Source: Daucus carota subsp. sativus
Taxonomy: Eukaryota > Streptophyta > Magnoliopsida > Apiales > Apiaceae
NCBI RefSeq assembly: GCF_001625215.2
Contig: NC_030386.2
Location: 21,918,545-21,982,544 of the forward strand
Length of the DNA stretch: 64,000 bases
Direction: 5' to 3'
The notes beneath the pieces were generated by a model. That model ran no database searches. It was not told the origin of the DNA and worked only from the letters and a program-made list of their open reading frames with translations. The position numbers and the translations under genes were made by a program. Within the stretch, counting starts at the first letter, position 1; each line of letters starts with the position of its first letter. Shown one piece after another: positions 47,942-63,509 of the stretch.

Positions 47942-48445
47942 TTTTTTTTATATATAAAAAGGAATCAATTCATTAATTAAAAGGCATACAGCATCTACAA
48001 ACATAATCAAAATTGGACAGACGCTGAATAATATCGTTGTTAAATCCTTCCTTCTTGGAGAAGCAACTGAGCGATTTGAAGATGATTTGAATATACACAT
48101 TTGTTTCCATCTGATTGGTTTTCACCTGAGTGTTCTGAACAATCGACCATAGATGCGATCCCATAATAACCTTCAAATCTGAATCAAACTCATGAAAATC
48201 TTGCCGATCTATAACCTCGGTCATGAAGAACATCAAAACACACCAAAACAAAATAAACCAACTCTTATGAGAAGGAGAGAATAACAAAACCCAAATAAAT
48301 TAGAAACTTATTGAATGACAAATAAGATTTCAAAACAAGAAAACAGGAAGAAAAAAAGAAGGAATGGGGGCTTTCCACCAGTGAAAACTGATGGAAGCCC
48401 CTTCAAAAATCTTTAACGAGGCTAGGGAGGCTAGGGTTTTGAGAT
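47942..48445 (-). mobile_element. Poly(A) retroposon with hairpin, copy 2
   Basis: A T-run at 47941-47949 is the tail of a minus-strand insertion. Near the other end lies GGGGGCTTTCCACCAGTG ... CTGATGGAAGCCCC (48367-48401), the same hairpin as in 37035-37730, followed by GAGGCTAGGGTTTTGAG, matching that element's 5' start. The target duplication was not found and the right edge is approximate. Confidence 0.6.
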
Positions 48446-48499
48446 AAAATCTCCTAAAAATAAAAAGAATTTAAGTTAAGGGAACAACAACATTAACGA

Positions 48500-49170
48500 T
48501 AGGGATGGGCATTCGCCCCGTCCCGATCCGATTCCCGCCTCGGATCCGGGAAATTTTTCGGGGACGGGGCGGGGATCGGGGAAAGTTTTAGAAAAAATTC
48601 GGGGATCGGGGCGGGGTCGGGGATTGATGTCTTCCCACCCCGATCCCCGACCCCGATTGTGTATATATATAAATAACAATATATTTTTATATATATATAT
48701 ATATATATTATACTAAATATATTATTAAAAATAGATAATATTTATAATTATAATAAAAATTAGAAAATGATCTTTATGTTTATTGATCGATTATAAATAT
48801 ATTGTAATATAATATATTTTAAATTATCGTTTATTTATATTATAAATCAATTTTAATACGATTTGATATTAAAAATATAAAATAATAATATTTTATTAGT
48901 ATATTAGGAATTAGTAGTTTTTTTTTGTCAGGAGGAGTTAGTAGTTTGTTTGTTTATTAAAAAGTATATTATATATTATAAAATTATAATTTCTAAATTA
49001 AAAACTAAAAGTCCCCGAATCCCGTGTGGATCCCCGTTCCCCGTTCGAGACGGGGTTCGGAGAGAAAAATCATCTCCGTTTGGAGTTCGGAGCGGAATCG
49101 GGGATGGGTATTCAATTCGGGGATCAGGGTCAGGATAGCCCCGTCCCCAAGTGCCCCGTGCCCATCCCTG
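48500..49170. mobile_element. Non-autonomous hAT-like element (copy D)
   Basis: Ends TAGGGATGGGCATTCG and GTGCCCATCCCTG with a perfect 8-bp duplication ATTAACGA (48492-48499 and 49171-49178). The subterminal arrays are CGGGGATCGGGG / CCCCGATCCCCG units, GC-rich against a very AT-rich core with AT microsatellites. 671 bp; the RPRPDPR-like open frame on the minus strand is an artefact of the array. Confidence 0.92.
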
Positions 49171-49372
49171 ATTAACGAAGACTAATTAGCAAAAAAAACA
49201 TGAACTATGACTAGGTTCATTGTACTGGAATGCAGGACACGAGACCACTGAAAGACTTTAGTCCCAAAACACAAGAGAATATTATTCCCAGTCCACCCTT
49301 TAATTCATTTTAGTCTAAACACAGCCTTGATTTTGAATCAACAAACAAAGGCCAAAACCCATCGCCGGAATA

Positions 49373-54057
<4,685 letters not shown>

Positions 54058-55407
54058 AAACTTCTGTTGACATTATGGTTTCTAAATCTACTGATGCCTC
54101 TGTAAGTGGTTTGACTCTTCAAAATAAGTCTGCTTCAAACTCATGGATTTGTGTCCAATGTGGGAAAATTGTATACTGTAACAGTGAGGTCTTCTTCCCA
54201 TCAAAAGGTATGGTTGTGAGAATCAAAAGAGGAACAGAGGGGCAGGCTTAACAACATAAGTAAACCTGAACTTAATTGTTCTCACACTGCAGATAGTAAA
54301 TGCCTGTCATGCACTCTTTTATCATGATTCTATGCGAACACTATATATAAACAATTTGTGTTCTAGACCACATCATTTTTGCCATCCTTTTGATCAGGTT
54401 CATGAAATGGTGCCCGCTTGAATGATGAAAAGCAAGTTGCTATTATTATTTGATGTTTTTTTAATAAATCGTTCGAATATTGAAGTTTGTGCAGAGTGTT
54501 AAAGCTTACTCTTTTTATTTCAAAGGTTCAAAAATCAGAAACAAAGTTTAAAGTTGAACTGTATAAGTACTCGTGATTTTTAGTTTTTACTTTTCAGAAC
54601 TACAATTCTAGATCACCGTGCGATGCCTGTTTTAAGGCAGCAACATGCATGTTCTTCCCCACTTGCAACAGTTAACTTGTACTCAACAGATGCTCACAGT
54701 TTTACGATTAAAACCGGAAAATTCAATTATACTTGCCAACTCAATTATACAAAAATTTCTAAGAAGTTTCTTATGTTGTGTTTGGTTTGTGTGAATATGT
54801 TGTGTTTGGTTTGTGTGAATGAATTCGGATAAAACAGAAATAACAATTGTTTATAAAATTCATTTCTTACTTCATTATATTTCATACGCTATGTATCAGA
54901 GATCACATCTTAGTTTGAGAAAGTATGCTCTATTTCTTTCTATATTCAATTTTTTTTCAAATTTCATCATAACAATATTGCATTAACTCATTTTTTTTGC
55001 AAAATTCCTGCATCTGTTATTTTCATTTATCCCCGACCAAATGCCAAATATCTAACATATATATTTCGTTTAGCTGATCCAATTTTTTGCTATGGTTTCC
55101 TATAATTTTACTCTCTCTCTGCTATATGACAGCAATGTCTGTTCTCTTATCAGGTGCCTAAAAGCTATCCAGTGTTTTAAGCTGTTTAAACACCGTTTTC
55201 TAGCTTTGAGATCATGTTTGGTACTGAGATGAGTTATGTTTGGTAAAATATATCTTTTGTTGTATGTGGATGTCTCTTGTTTATTGAATTTCAGATAGCC
55301 AATGCTGGCAATGGCAGGTGACTAGATTTGTTTTTCAGCCGCCCGCATAAACACTTAGATTTTGTTTTAATTATCATAATGTTGTCGCTTTCGTTTCTAT
55401 TGTTTCT
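54058..55407. other. MTK 3' flank
   Basis: No further exon recognised. The first few hundred bases are probably the 3' UTR. A short direct repeat, TATGTTGTGTTTGGTTTGTG, occurs at about 54771 and 54797. Confidence 0.4.
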
Positions 55408-56021
55408 TAGGGGCCATTTGATAACGCATGAATGAGAAGATTTAACTGGACGAGAGGGAGAGAGAGTCGTCTAGATCATTTGTTTGGTTTTTTTACGCTC
55501 TGGACGAACCAAAATTCAGCTGAACGAATGGGCTTCACAATTCTATCTGAACGGTTCGTTATGCCACTGATGCATCTTTCCCATAGAGTACGTGTTATTT
55601 CTAAGTTCATTATAAATGTGTTATATCAGTGTTTAGTTAATGAAATCAATTTAATAGAATAAATTTTAAAAAGAAAGATATGAATTTATCTAATTATTAT
55701 TCCCATTAAAAACGATTTTTTATTTATATTAGTTAATATCTTTATTCATATTTAATATTAATTATAAGACTTATAATTAACAGAGAGGTATAATAAAATC
55801 TTTTTAAATTATTAATTATTTCAAGATTATGAAGTTATTATAATTTATTTTTAGATTAAAATTTATTATATGTTCAGTATATAATTTAAAAGTTTTCATC
55901 CATCCAGAAAAATATTGTTCAGATCAGTCAAATGACTCACATGAATGGTTCAAAAACTCGAATGATCCAGAAATTTATGTCGTTCAGAAAATATTTTTCA
56001 GATTTATCAAATGACCCCTTA
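55408..56021. mobile_element. Possible hAT-like MITE, AGGGGYCATTTGATAA family
   Basis: TAGGGGCCATTTGATAA at the left pairs with TTATCAAATGACCCCTTA at the right. The interior carries repeated GAATGGTTCA, AATGACTCA and TCCAGAAA motifs. An 8-bp duplication could not be found. Confidence 0.55.
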
Positions 56022-56178
56022 ATCATCGCCAGACTCCAGCTGATCGGCACTAGTGCATAAGTTAGAGAATTTATTGATTTATTTGTCAGGAAATTATTAT
56101 AGTTGTGCATACATTACATCCCTGACAATATTAATACTCGCCTCTGAGCTGTGGCCATTATGGCATTATCAAATATAT

Positions 56179-56853
56179 CTAAGTCTGATACTTGGCCTTG
56201 TACTCACTCCACAGCTGATCAACTGATTTGCCTAAAAGGTCGTTAAAGAAGCTAGCGCTGTAGCCATTCCTCATCTTCTTGTTGAGCTGAGCCACAAAAC
56301 CATTTCTGAGACTATTACAGTAGTCCAAGAACCTAGCTGTGACGTCGTAGCCTTGATCCCATTTGTCACCCTTCCCCGGTTGCACCCAGTGGCTCGGGGC
56401 ATACCCCGCCTTAAGCCTCACAAAATCTGCAATTCCTTCAATCAAACCCCCTGGAGCTCCATTGCTCCATTGCCAAACATGCGCCATTTCATGATAAAGT
56501 ACTCCTGTGAATTCCCTCTTCACATCACCACTGTAGCTCTGAATGTACCTTGCACTTGCATGAATTTGGTTACCGCTGGTGTACGCGACTCCGCTCATAT
56601 TATCGATGAACAGACTCACTTGCTGAACATTCTTCTTATCAGCCTGATTATTCTGCTGGAAAGTCCTCAATATAAAGTCAGCTGACGACGATAATGCTTG
56701 TTTAGTGTAGCCTAATCCGATTTGATTAGTGAATTTCTGACCACCTGGGGATGTTGCGGCATTGTTAGTGACACTGTAAGTGACTGCATTGGTTCCTTGC
56801 AGGACTGCTGGAACTAGGAAGAACAAAAGAGACACAAGCATTGCTTGAGACAT
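56179..56853 (-). CDS. Basic secretory protease, copy 1
   Basis: 224 residues, one exon. Residues 1-23 form a signal peptide (hydrophobic LVSLLFFLVPAVL, cleavage near TNA). The rest is a plant basic secretory protein domain (PF04450): YSVTNNA, TPGGQKF-like SPGGQKFTNQIG, SLFIDNMSGVAYTSGNQIHAS, the zinc-protease motif HEMAHVWQW at 121-129, and GGLIEGIADFVRLKAGYAP. The family is secreted, often pathogen-induced, and thought to act as zinc metalloproteases; the HExxH motif is intact. The partner at 59062-59736 is on the same strand 2.2 kb away. The start is the first ATG and gives the signal peptide. Confidence 0.93.
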   Translation of the reverse strand: MSQAMLVSLLFFLVPAVLQGTNAVTYSVTNNAATSPGGQKFTNQIGLGYTKQALSSSADFILRTFQQNNQADKKNVQQVSLFIDNMSGVAYTSGNQIHASARYIQSYSGDVKREFTGVLYHEMAHVWQWSNGAPGGLIEGIADFVRLKAGYAPSHWVQPGKGDKWDQGYDVTARFLDYCNSLRNGFVAQLNKKMRNGYSASFFNDLLGKSVDQLWSEYKAKYQT

Positions 56854-56913
56854 TGTTTAATATATTTGTTTTTTCTTGTCGTAGGTTGTGAAGTAAAGGT
56901 TGTTTTGGATCTA

Positions 56914-56922
56914 CTATATATA
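56914..56922 (-). promoter_or_regulatory. TATA box of basic secretory protease copy 1
   Basis: TATATATAG on the minus strand, about 61 bp before the ATG at 56853. Confidence 0.7.
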
Positions 56923-56954
56923 CACAAAAATGGACTACTGTAGGATACGAGACT

Positions 56955-57654
56955 AATGCCATTAACTTGTCAATTAAATGAATGATATTGTAGAGTGGAG
57001 TGGACTGAGTCTGATTGGTGCTAATGGCCTAAATTTCAAATTCTACCACTACCTGCAGAATGCAGTGCAGTTGTTAACTAGTAACACTGTACAACTGTAC
57101 AAATGAGAGTCGGCCGTCATCTATAACTTTCATCCATCTTTCATCGTCTCATCCTTCCATCAACCCGCATCGGCTCCAACCATTCTGTCATCTCATTTTC
57201 TCCATTTCTGAATCTTTATTTTCTATTTATTAGTTTTTTAATAAAATTGAGATCTAATTATTTTTGGGAGTAATCTCATTGCCGTACCTATTTTTTTGGG
57301 TTGCTGATTGTCCTCAATTACTTGGGCATATGTTTTGGTGCGTTTTTGATTTGGTGTCAGCGGTGTATTGGGAGATCTGGGCAACCCGCTTCAAATTTAG
57401 AATAGTGATGATTATCGTGAAAGCTCACCTCACACAACAAAGGATTGTTCAATATATGGGACATATGTATCCACAACCTCAGTTGATGTAACTGAAGGTT
57501 ATGAACACGAGTCTATCACCGATTTTTTATGTGAGTATAATTCTACTATTTTCAGGGTTGTTTGTGTCGACCGAATTGCTCGAGAAACCTTATAATCATT
57601 TTTGTTATCAAAATCTGTTAAGCAATCTTAAAACAAAACAGATTATTTGCTTAG
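56955..57654. other. Spacer between the protease copies
   Basis: No coding exon, no third protease copy and no bounded repeat seen here. The open frame at 57264-57491 has no family resemblance. Confidence 0.4.
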
Positions 57655-57941
57655 AGCATCCCCAACGGTACTCCTAAATCATTCCCTAAACAATAATATA
57701 AAATGTGGCTCCTAGTAAGTTAATACACCGGAAAACGTGAGAACTCAAATGCTACTCTTTATATTTGGTTCCTTATTCGCATTTTATATTTATTTTATAT
57801 AAATGAGAGGAAAAAGTTAACTAAAAGAAAGAGAAGATTGGAGGAAAAATATTGAGTTAGGAGCTACTAGATGCTCTTTAAAAGAAAGGAGAGAGAGTAG
57901 GCTCCTAAATTTTTAAAGAGCATCTAGGAGCCCGTTGGAGC
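57655..57941. mobile_element. Possible PIF/Harbinger-like MITE
   Basis: GAGCATCCCCAACGGTACTCCTAAAT on the left is roughly mirrored by GGAGCCCGTTGGAGCACC on the right, and TAGGAGC / GCTCCTA units repeat inside. The left flank TTA is not repeated on the right. Confidence 0.45.
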
Positions 57942-58158
57942 ACCGCCCTAGTATATTTTTATTTTCAATAAAATCTTATTCTTAATCAAAAAAAATTAGC
58001 AAGAGAGATAATCAGAGTGGGTTAGTGCAAAGACTTGACTTTTACGCTAGTGGCCCGTGGCGTTATTCCATTCTATTGTTAGTCAATTAATTATTATCTC
58101 GATCTCTTTTTAATTATTTTAATTATTTTGTTTTGACTTTTAGATTAAAATTCGAATG

Positions 58159-58161
<3 letters not shown>

Positions 58162-58195
<34 letters not shown>
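58162..58195. repeat. (AT)n microsatellite
   Basis: About 34 bases of alternating TA in the spacer between the protease copies. Confidence 0.95.
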
Positions 58196-58199
<4 letters not shown>

Positions 58200-59061
58200 A
58201 ATATATACAATCTATTTTAAACTGTTACTTTTACTTTTTATAAATTAATAAAAAATTATCTTTAGTTTTTGATCAAAAAATTGTCAATTTAACTATTAAA
58301 AATAAAAAAATGGACAACTAAATATAGACTGAAAAAGAGGATATTAAAAATAAGTAAAATAAAACAGACACAAGATAAATATAGAATGAGTTTTTTTTAA
58401 AAAAAATTCTAGGTCCACTGGCTATCTTATTTTTGGGATTCCAAAGATTCCAACGACCGAATCGCCTCCCAATATCAATATCTAAATAGATTGGATCGTG
58501 AGATCCAGAAGGTCATTTGTTAAGTGATTGAGTAGAAATATTTGCCACAGCTAGGGTCAATCCCGTGGGTCTCTCATATTCTTGACATATTTGATTTCAT
58601 CCCTTTTTAATGAGTTATTGCAAGAGTGTGAAAGTTATTATACTTTTTAAATTCTGTCGATAGATGATTTTGATGTAATATTTATATGATTTTTCATATA
58701 TATATTTTCTGATGTCTTATTTATTATTATTTTTATTAGTATAATTATTATTTAATTTAGTTGTTTGTTCCATTAAAAGTTCATTACAATGTACATAAGT
58801 GTCGTAAAATTAAATTTTATTGTGTAATTGGATGTTAAGGTTGTGGTCACATTTTCCATCTCATCACACTGTAGGCATCCATGTCTATAAATATAGTTAA
58901 GAACAATGATCTGGAAATTACACCAGTCAACTGATAATTAGGAACCATAACAACTTATTTATAAAATGTTTAGTAAACTTATTTATCAACGAATATGTAA
59001 GCGTGTAAATATTACATCCCCGTGCAGTCTTCATGTAACCACTCATGTGAAAGATATCTAA

Positions 59062-59736
59062 TTAAGTCTGATACTTGGCCTTGTACTCACTCCACAGCTG
59101 ATCCACTGTTTTTCCCAGGAGCTGAACAAAGAAGTCGGCACTATAACCATCTTTCATCTTCTTATTAAGCTCAGCCACAAAACCATTGCTGAGACTATTA
59201 CAATAGTCCAAGAACCGAGCCGTCACATCGTAGCCCTTATCCCACTTATCACCCTCCCCTGGCTGCACCCAATGGCTCGGCGCATATCCCGCCTTAAGCC
59301 TCACATAATCCGCAATCCCTTCAATCAATCCCCCGGGAGCTCCATTGCTCCATTGCCACACGTGCGTCATTTCGTGATAAAGTACTCCTGTGAACTCACC
59401 CTTCACATCGCCGCTGTAATCCTGAATGTATTGTGCACTCGCATGAATTTCGTCGTTGCTAGTGTAGGCAACTCCATCCATATCGTCGATGAATAAACTC
59501 ACTTGCGCCACGTTCTTCCTGTCGGCCTCAGTGTTCTGCTGGAAGAGCCTCCATATGAAGTCCGTGGAGGACGACATGGTTTGTGTGGTGTAATCTGATC
59601 CGATTTCGTTGGTGAATTTCTGACCACCCGGGGTCGATTCGGCCGTGTTGGTGACACTGTATGTGACTGCATTGGTTCCATGCATAACTGCAAGAACTAG
59701 CAAGGACAGTAGAGGGAGGAGCATTGCGTGAGCCAT
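59062..59736 (-). CDS. Basic secretory protease, copy 2
   Basis: 224 residues, one exon, collinear with the copy at 56179-56853 and clearly its tandem duplicate: the same length, a signal peptide of about 23 residues, STPGGQKFTNEIG, SLFIDDMDGVAYTSNDEIHAS, HEMTHVWQW at 121-129 and an identical C-terminal SVDQLWSEYKAKYQT-type ending (TVDQLWSEYKAKYQT here). This copy is markedly more acidic: several K, R, N and S of copy 1 are D or E (NEIGSDYT, NTEADRK, DDMDG, SNDEIH, KGEFT, GEGDKW). The charge shift may mean different substrates or location; that is inference. Zinc motif intact. Confidence 0.93.
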   Translation of the reverse strand: MAHAMLLPLLSLLVLAVMHGTNAVTYSVTNTAESTPGGQKFTNEIGSDYTTQTMSSSTDFIWRLFQQNTEADRKNVAQVSLFIDDMDGVAYTSNDEIHASAQYIQDYSGDVKGEFTGVLYHEMTHVWQWSNGAPGGLIEGIADYVRLKAGYAPSHWVQPGEGDKWDKGYDVTARFLDYCNSLSNGFVAELNKKMKDGYSADFFVQLLGKTVDQLWSEYKAKYQT

Positions 59737-59796
59737 TGTAATTAAGCTTCTTTTATTTTTTGTTATAGGATGTGAAATAGATTATGTCTGCACCAC

Positions 59797-59806
59797 TCTA
59801 TATAGA
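59797..59806 (-). promoter_or_regulatory. TATA box of basic secretory protease copy 2
   Basis: CTATATAGAG on the minus strand, about 61 bp before the ATG at 59736, the same spacing as in copy 1. Confidence 0.65.
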
Positions 59807-59932
59807 GACAAAGATGGACTAAGACAAACAGGAAAGATCAAGCAAGTAAACTTCTGGTAATCTTCCGGTTGGAAAATATGAAGTGTTAAGCCGACAAAGT
59901 CATTGCGTTCGTATGTTTTAAATTGTGAGATA

Positions 59933-60161
59933 CTCCCTCCGTCCCACCAGGTAGTTTACGTTCTTGCACGCATTTTGAGACTCTTATAAAGAATAGGTCA
60001 ATAATATTTTTTAAAATTATTTTTTTTCTGAATAAAAGTTTAGCATCAAACTTTTTTTCAAGATTTTTTTTAAAAATATATATATAATGTAGGTATATTT
60101 TATAGGAGATTTAAAATGCGTGCCGAAAAGTAACGTAAAGAACCTGGTGGGACGGAGGGAG
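59933..60161. mobile_element. Stowaway-like MITE 7, intact
   Basis: CTCCCTCCGTCCCACCAGGT and its near-perfect inverse ACCTGGTGGGACGGAGGGAG, with TA at 59931-59932 and 60162-60163. The stem continues inward through GTTTACGTTCTTGCACGCAT. 229 bp; the best-preserved member of its group here, so probably young. It sits about 200 bp upstream of protease copy 2. Confidence 0.92.
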
Positions 60162-60163
60162 TA

Positions 60164-60944
60164 ACATTTACCCACCCTACTAGTAAAAGCTAGGTAGTTG
60201 TGTTGAACGTGAAAAACAAAAAAGACAACAATTACGTTCCAACAATTACGGCAGCCTCCAGGCATTGATGAATAACTACTATTAAAATCTCAAGACTGAA
60301 TCGAAGAGTTTTTGCATAACAAATGGAGAGGACCGCCATAGTTTAATGAAAACTGTCGGGGGCAAAAAAAAATAGATGCATGTTTCGCATTGATTGGTCA
60401 CGCAATTTGATAAAACAATAAATATTTTCGACAATATAATTTTAATAACGCATGTTTAGAATAATTATTTTAGAATATTATTCTTTTAAATAAAAATATC
60501 AAATTTATAATTTAATTTATAAGAAAAATAGGAAATAATAATTCTAATTATGAAATCAATGTATATTAAAAAGTGAATGTCGAAAACAGATGGAACAGCT
60601 AGCACACACATTATCTCTCTATTATCCTTATATTGTTCTTATTTTCTAATTTATTTGAATCAGAAAAGTATTCACACTAAATTAATAAGAAAAAGTTGAG
60701 CTAGTTTATTAATTTTTATTATCAAGAGAAGAAACATATAGTTTGAAATAACGAATTTAACCTAGTATGATGAACTTGTCAATCTTTTTCGTCGAAATGT
60801 ATATATTACAAATTTTGATTTGCCTAAACACACATATTAAATAATAATTTTATATTTAATTGATGGTGTAGGATTTTATATGCAGGAGGTATATCATTAT
60901 AGAAAATTAGAAATAAATAAGACGAATATTTGAGAAACTGAAAA
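60164..60944. other. Gene-free AT-rich stretch
   Basis: No exon, RNA gene or bounded repeat recognised. Confidence 0.4.
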
Positions 60945-61049
60945 ATGATACAAAATTTTATTGAATGCAAACATTTGTATTCCATCCTGAGCAACAAAGA
61001 TGATAGAGATGAAGAAGCTTTCTACGAAGACCTTGACTCTGACTACATG
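60945..61049 (+). other. Exon-like acidic coding fragment, unidentified
   Basis: An open frame from ATG 60945 reads through KHLYSILSNKDDRDEEAFYE and DLDSDYM and then meets ATG/GTAATT, a good donor site. Its base composition is less AT-rich than the surroundings and the acidic stretch looks protein-like. No upstream or downstream exon was found and the family is not recognised. It may be a captured gene fragment or chance. Confidence 0.25.
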
Positions 61050-62050
61050 GTAATTCTTTTGATAATGTTAAAGTTTTAATCTCTGCCCCTACTTTTTTCC
61101 TGTAAAATGAAGAATTGAAGCAGAGCAGCGTGTATCTTCTTCTCTCCTTTTTAAATAAATAAATAAATTAATAGATAAATAAATAACACATATGAATAGA
61201 GTTAGAATTATTCCACTATTCAATATTTTAACTTGTTAAAAATTCTATATTATATTATTTTCTAAAATGATTCAGGAACAGTACTGCTCTAACTCCCTAA
61301 AAAGATGTATACAAGTGATTTCATCGGTTTTTAGGGATTCAAGTTATTTCTTAGGTGAATTGGACATTCTATATATTCTTTAAAAAAGTATTATCTTATA
61401 ATATTTTACTTCCGGCACCATTATAGGAAATAGAATAAAAACTAATCAGTTAATTTATCAATTCAGGATTTATGATTTTTTTTTTGATAAATTGATTTTT
61501 AGATAAATTAAAATATAAACAATTAATCTGATAATATTTTAAGAAATCAATTTAAAATTAATAAATTAGAACTTTTAAAACATTGTCTCTAACACAACTA
61601 ATTATAATTTGATAAAAAAAAACCACAACTAATTATAACCATTATTCATACATGTTTTTTACCTTGTCTGCGGATGATTGGAATGTGCGAAAAGACAAAA
61701 AAAAAATATAAAAAACAAATTTGAAAAGTAAAAAGAGTAATAATAAGATGATACTTGATGACTGGATTCATTTAATGTCTCCAACTGATAAGTTTTCAAG
61801 CAGACAAGATGGATAAAGAATAACATGGTTAAGAAGCTGACGGTTGAATTCGTTAGTGTCTTTTAATTATTGCTGACGTTTTAAGTTTTGAAGGCAAATC
61901 AATACCCTTTATTAAGCGAAACCACGTTTCGGTGGAACATTGGTACCAAAGTACCAAAATTCGGTCACTTTCATATTGATTAGGATTTTACGGTCATTAA
62001 TATATTATTATCAAAAGACTTCTATATTGAATAAAATTTTATTATTATAA
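61050..62050. other. AT-rich stretch leading into the tandem repeats
   Basis: No gene seen. A GGTACCAAAGTACCAAAA segment at about 61941-61958 is an outlying piece of the repeat family that fills 62.0-63.5 kb. Confidence 0.4.
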
Positions 62051-62415
62051 ACCTCAATATTCATTAGGACAGTGAAAGACTTCTGTATTTATTAGAATTT
62101 TATTATTAAAAATTTCAATATTGATTAGGATAATGTTATATAAATTTTTTATTTAGTAACAATAACCATTATAGAATTATGAAAAGATTTTCATATTGTT
62201 AGGATTTTATACTTGTTATTATAATTTTATTATTAAAGACCTCAATATTCATTAGGACAGTGAAAGACTTCTGTATTTATTAGAATTTTATTATTAAAAA
62301 TTTCAATATTGATTAGGATAATGTTATATAAATTTTTTATTTAGTAACAATAACCATTATAGAATTATGAAAAGATTTTCATATTGTTAGGATTTTATAC
62401 TTATTATTATACATT
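62051..62415. repeat. 188-bp tandem duplication
   Basis: ACCTCAATATTCATTAGGAC starts at 62051 and 62239; the first unit is 188 bp, and the second repeats it almost without change for about 165 bp before diverging. Smaller variants of AAAGACTTC-TAT-ATTGATTAGGATTTT recur on both sides (61970-62540). Confidence 0.92.
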
Positions 62416-62906
62416 TTTAGGATTTTATAATTATTATTATACAATTATGAAAAGAATTCTATATTGATTCGGATTTTATTATTAAAAATTTCAATATTGG
62501 TTAAGATTATTATCCTACTATAAAAAGACTTCCATGGTGTTTACGATTTTGTAATATAACATTTATCCTATCCGCACAGTTAAATCGCTAACAATTTAAC
62601 TTATGAAACAGTTCTATAAAATTCATATCAAAATTTGGCTATCATCATATTATTTTTTATTTAATAATTATTACTATTATCAAAAAACTTCTATATTTGA
62701 CAGGATTTTGTATTATAACAATTATCTTACTAATAAAAATATATTACCAACAAAATTATTTGTTTTAATTTTTTAAAACTCAAATAATTTAATATACGGA
62801 ACAACTCTATAAATCTTTTATCATGCTTCAGAATTCAAATAAATAAGGTGTTCATATTGATATTAATATAATATCCTATCAATAGAATAATAATGTCAAC
62901 GAAATT

Positions 62907-63506
62907 ATTCGTTTTAATTTTTAAAACTCATAAAATTTAATTTACGAAATAAATTTATAAAACTTCTATCATATTTCAGAATTAAAATTAACAAGATTCA
63001 ATATTGATACCAAAGTACCAAAAAACTTGATAATATATTTTTTAATAATAATAATTATTATCATTTAGTGTTTTTCAGAAAATTATGATAAAGTCGAATA
63101 AGGCGGTGGTAACACTGACTTGACAAGTGGAAACTCAAAAAAATTAAGTCATTGTCCATATTGCAACACATAATAGAAGAACCGAAACTCTAGACATACA
63201 TCAAATATTCGTTTTAATTTTAAAACTCATACAATTTAATTTACGAAACAAATCTATAAAATTTCTATCATATTTCAAATTAAAATAAACAAGATTCAAT
63301 ATTGATACCAAAGTACCAAAAAACTTGGTCATATTTTTTTAAATAATAATAATTATTATCATTCAATGTTTTTCAGAAGATTGCGATAAAGACGAATAAG
63401 GCGGTGGTAACACTGACTTGACAAATAGAAACTCAAATAAAATTAAGTCATCATCCATATTGCAACATATAATAAAAGAACCAAAACTCTAGACATACGT
63501 CAAAAT
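62907..63506. repeat. 300-bp tandem duplication with conserved core
   Basis: ATTCGTTTTAATTTTTAAAACTC at 62907 and its copy at 63207 begin units 300 bp apart that align along their whole length. The least AT-rich part, GAATAAGGCGGTGGTAACAC followed by TGACTTGACAA, is unchanged in both while flanking AT-rich parts differ. A partial, older copy of the left part lies at about 62745-62830. No reading frame. Confidence 0.9.
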
Positions 63507-63509
63507 ATT

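Noticed and set aside
48476-48679. Minus-strand arginine/proline-rich frame
   Set aside because: It is the CGGGGATCGGGG array of hAT-like copy D.
56353-56685. Plus-strand frames opposite both secretory proteases (also 59272-59496)
   Set aside because: Antisense shadows of coding sequence; they recur only because the two genes are duplicates.
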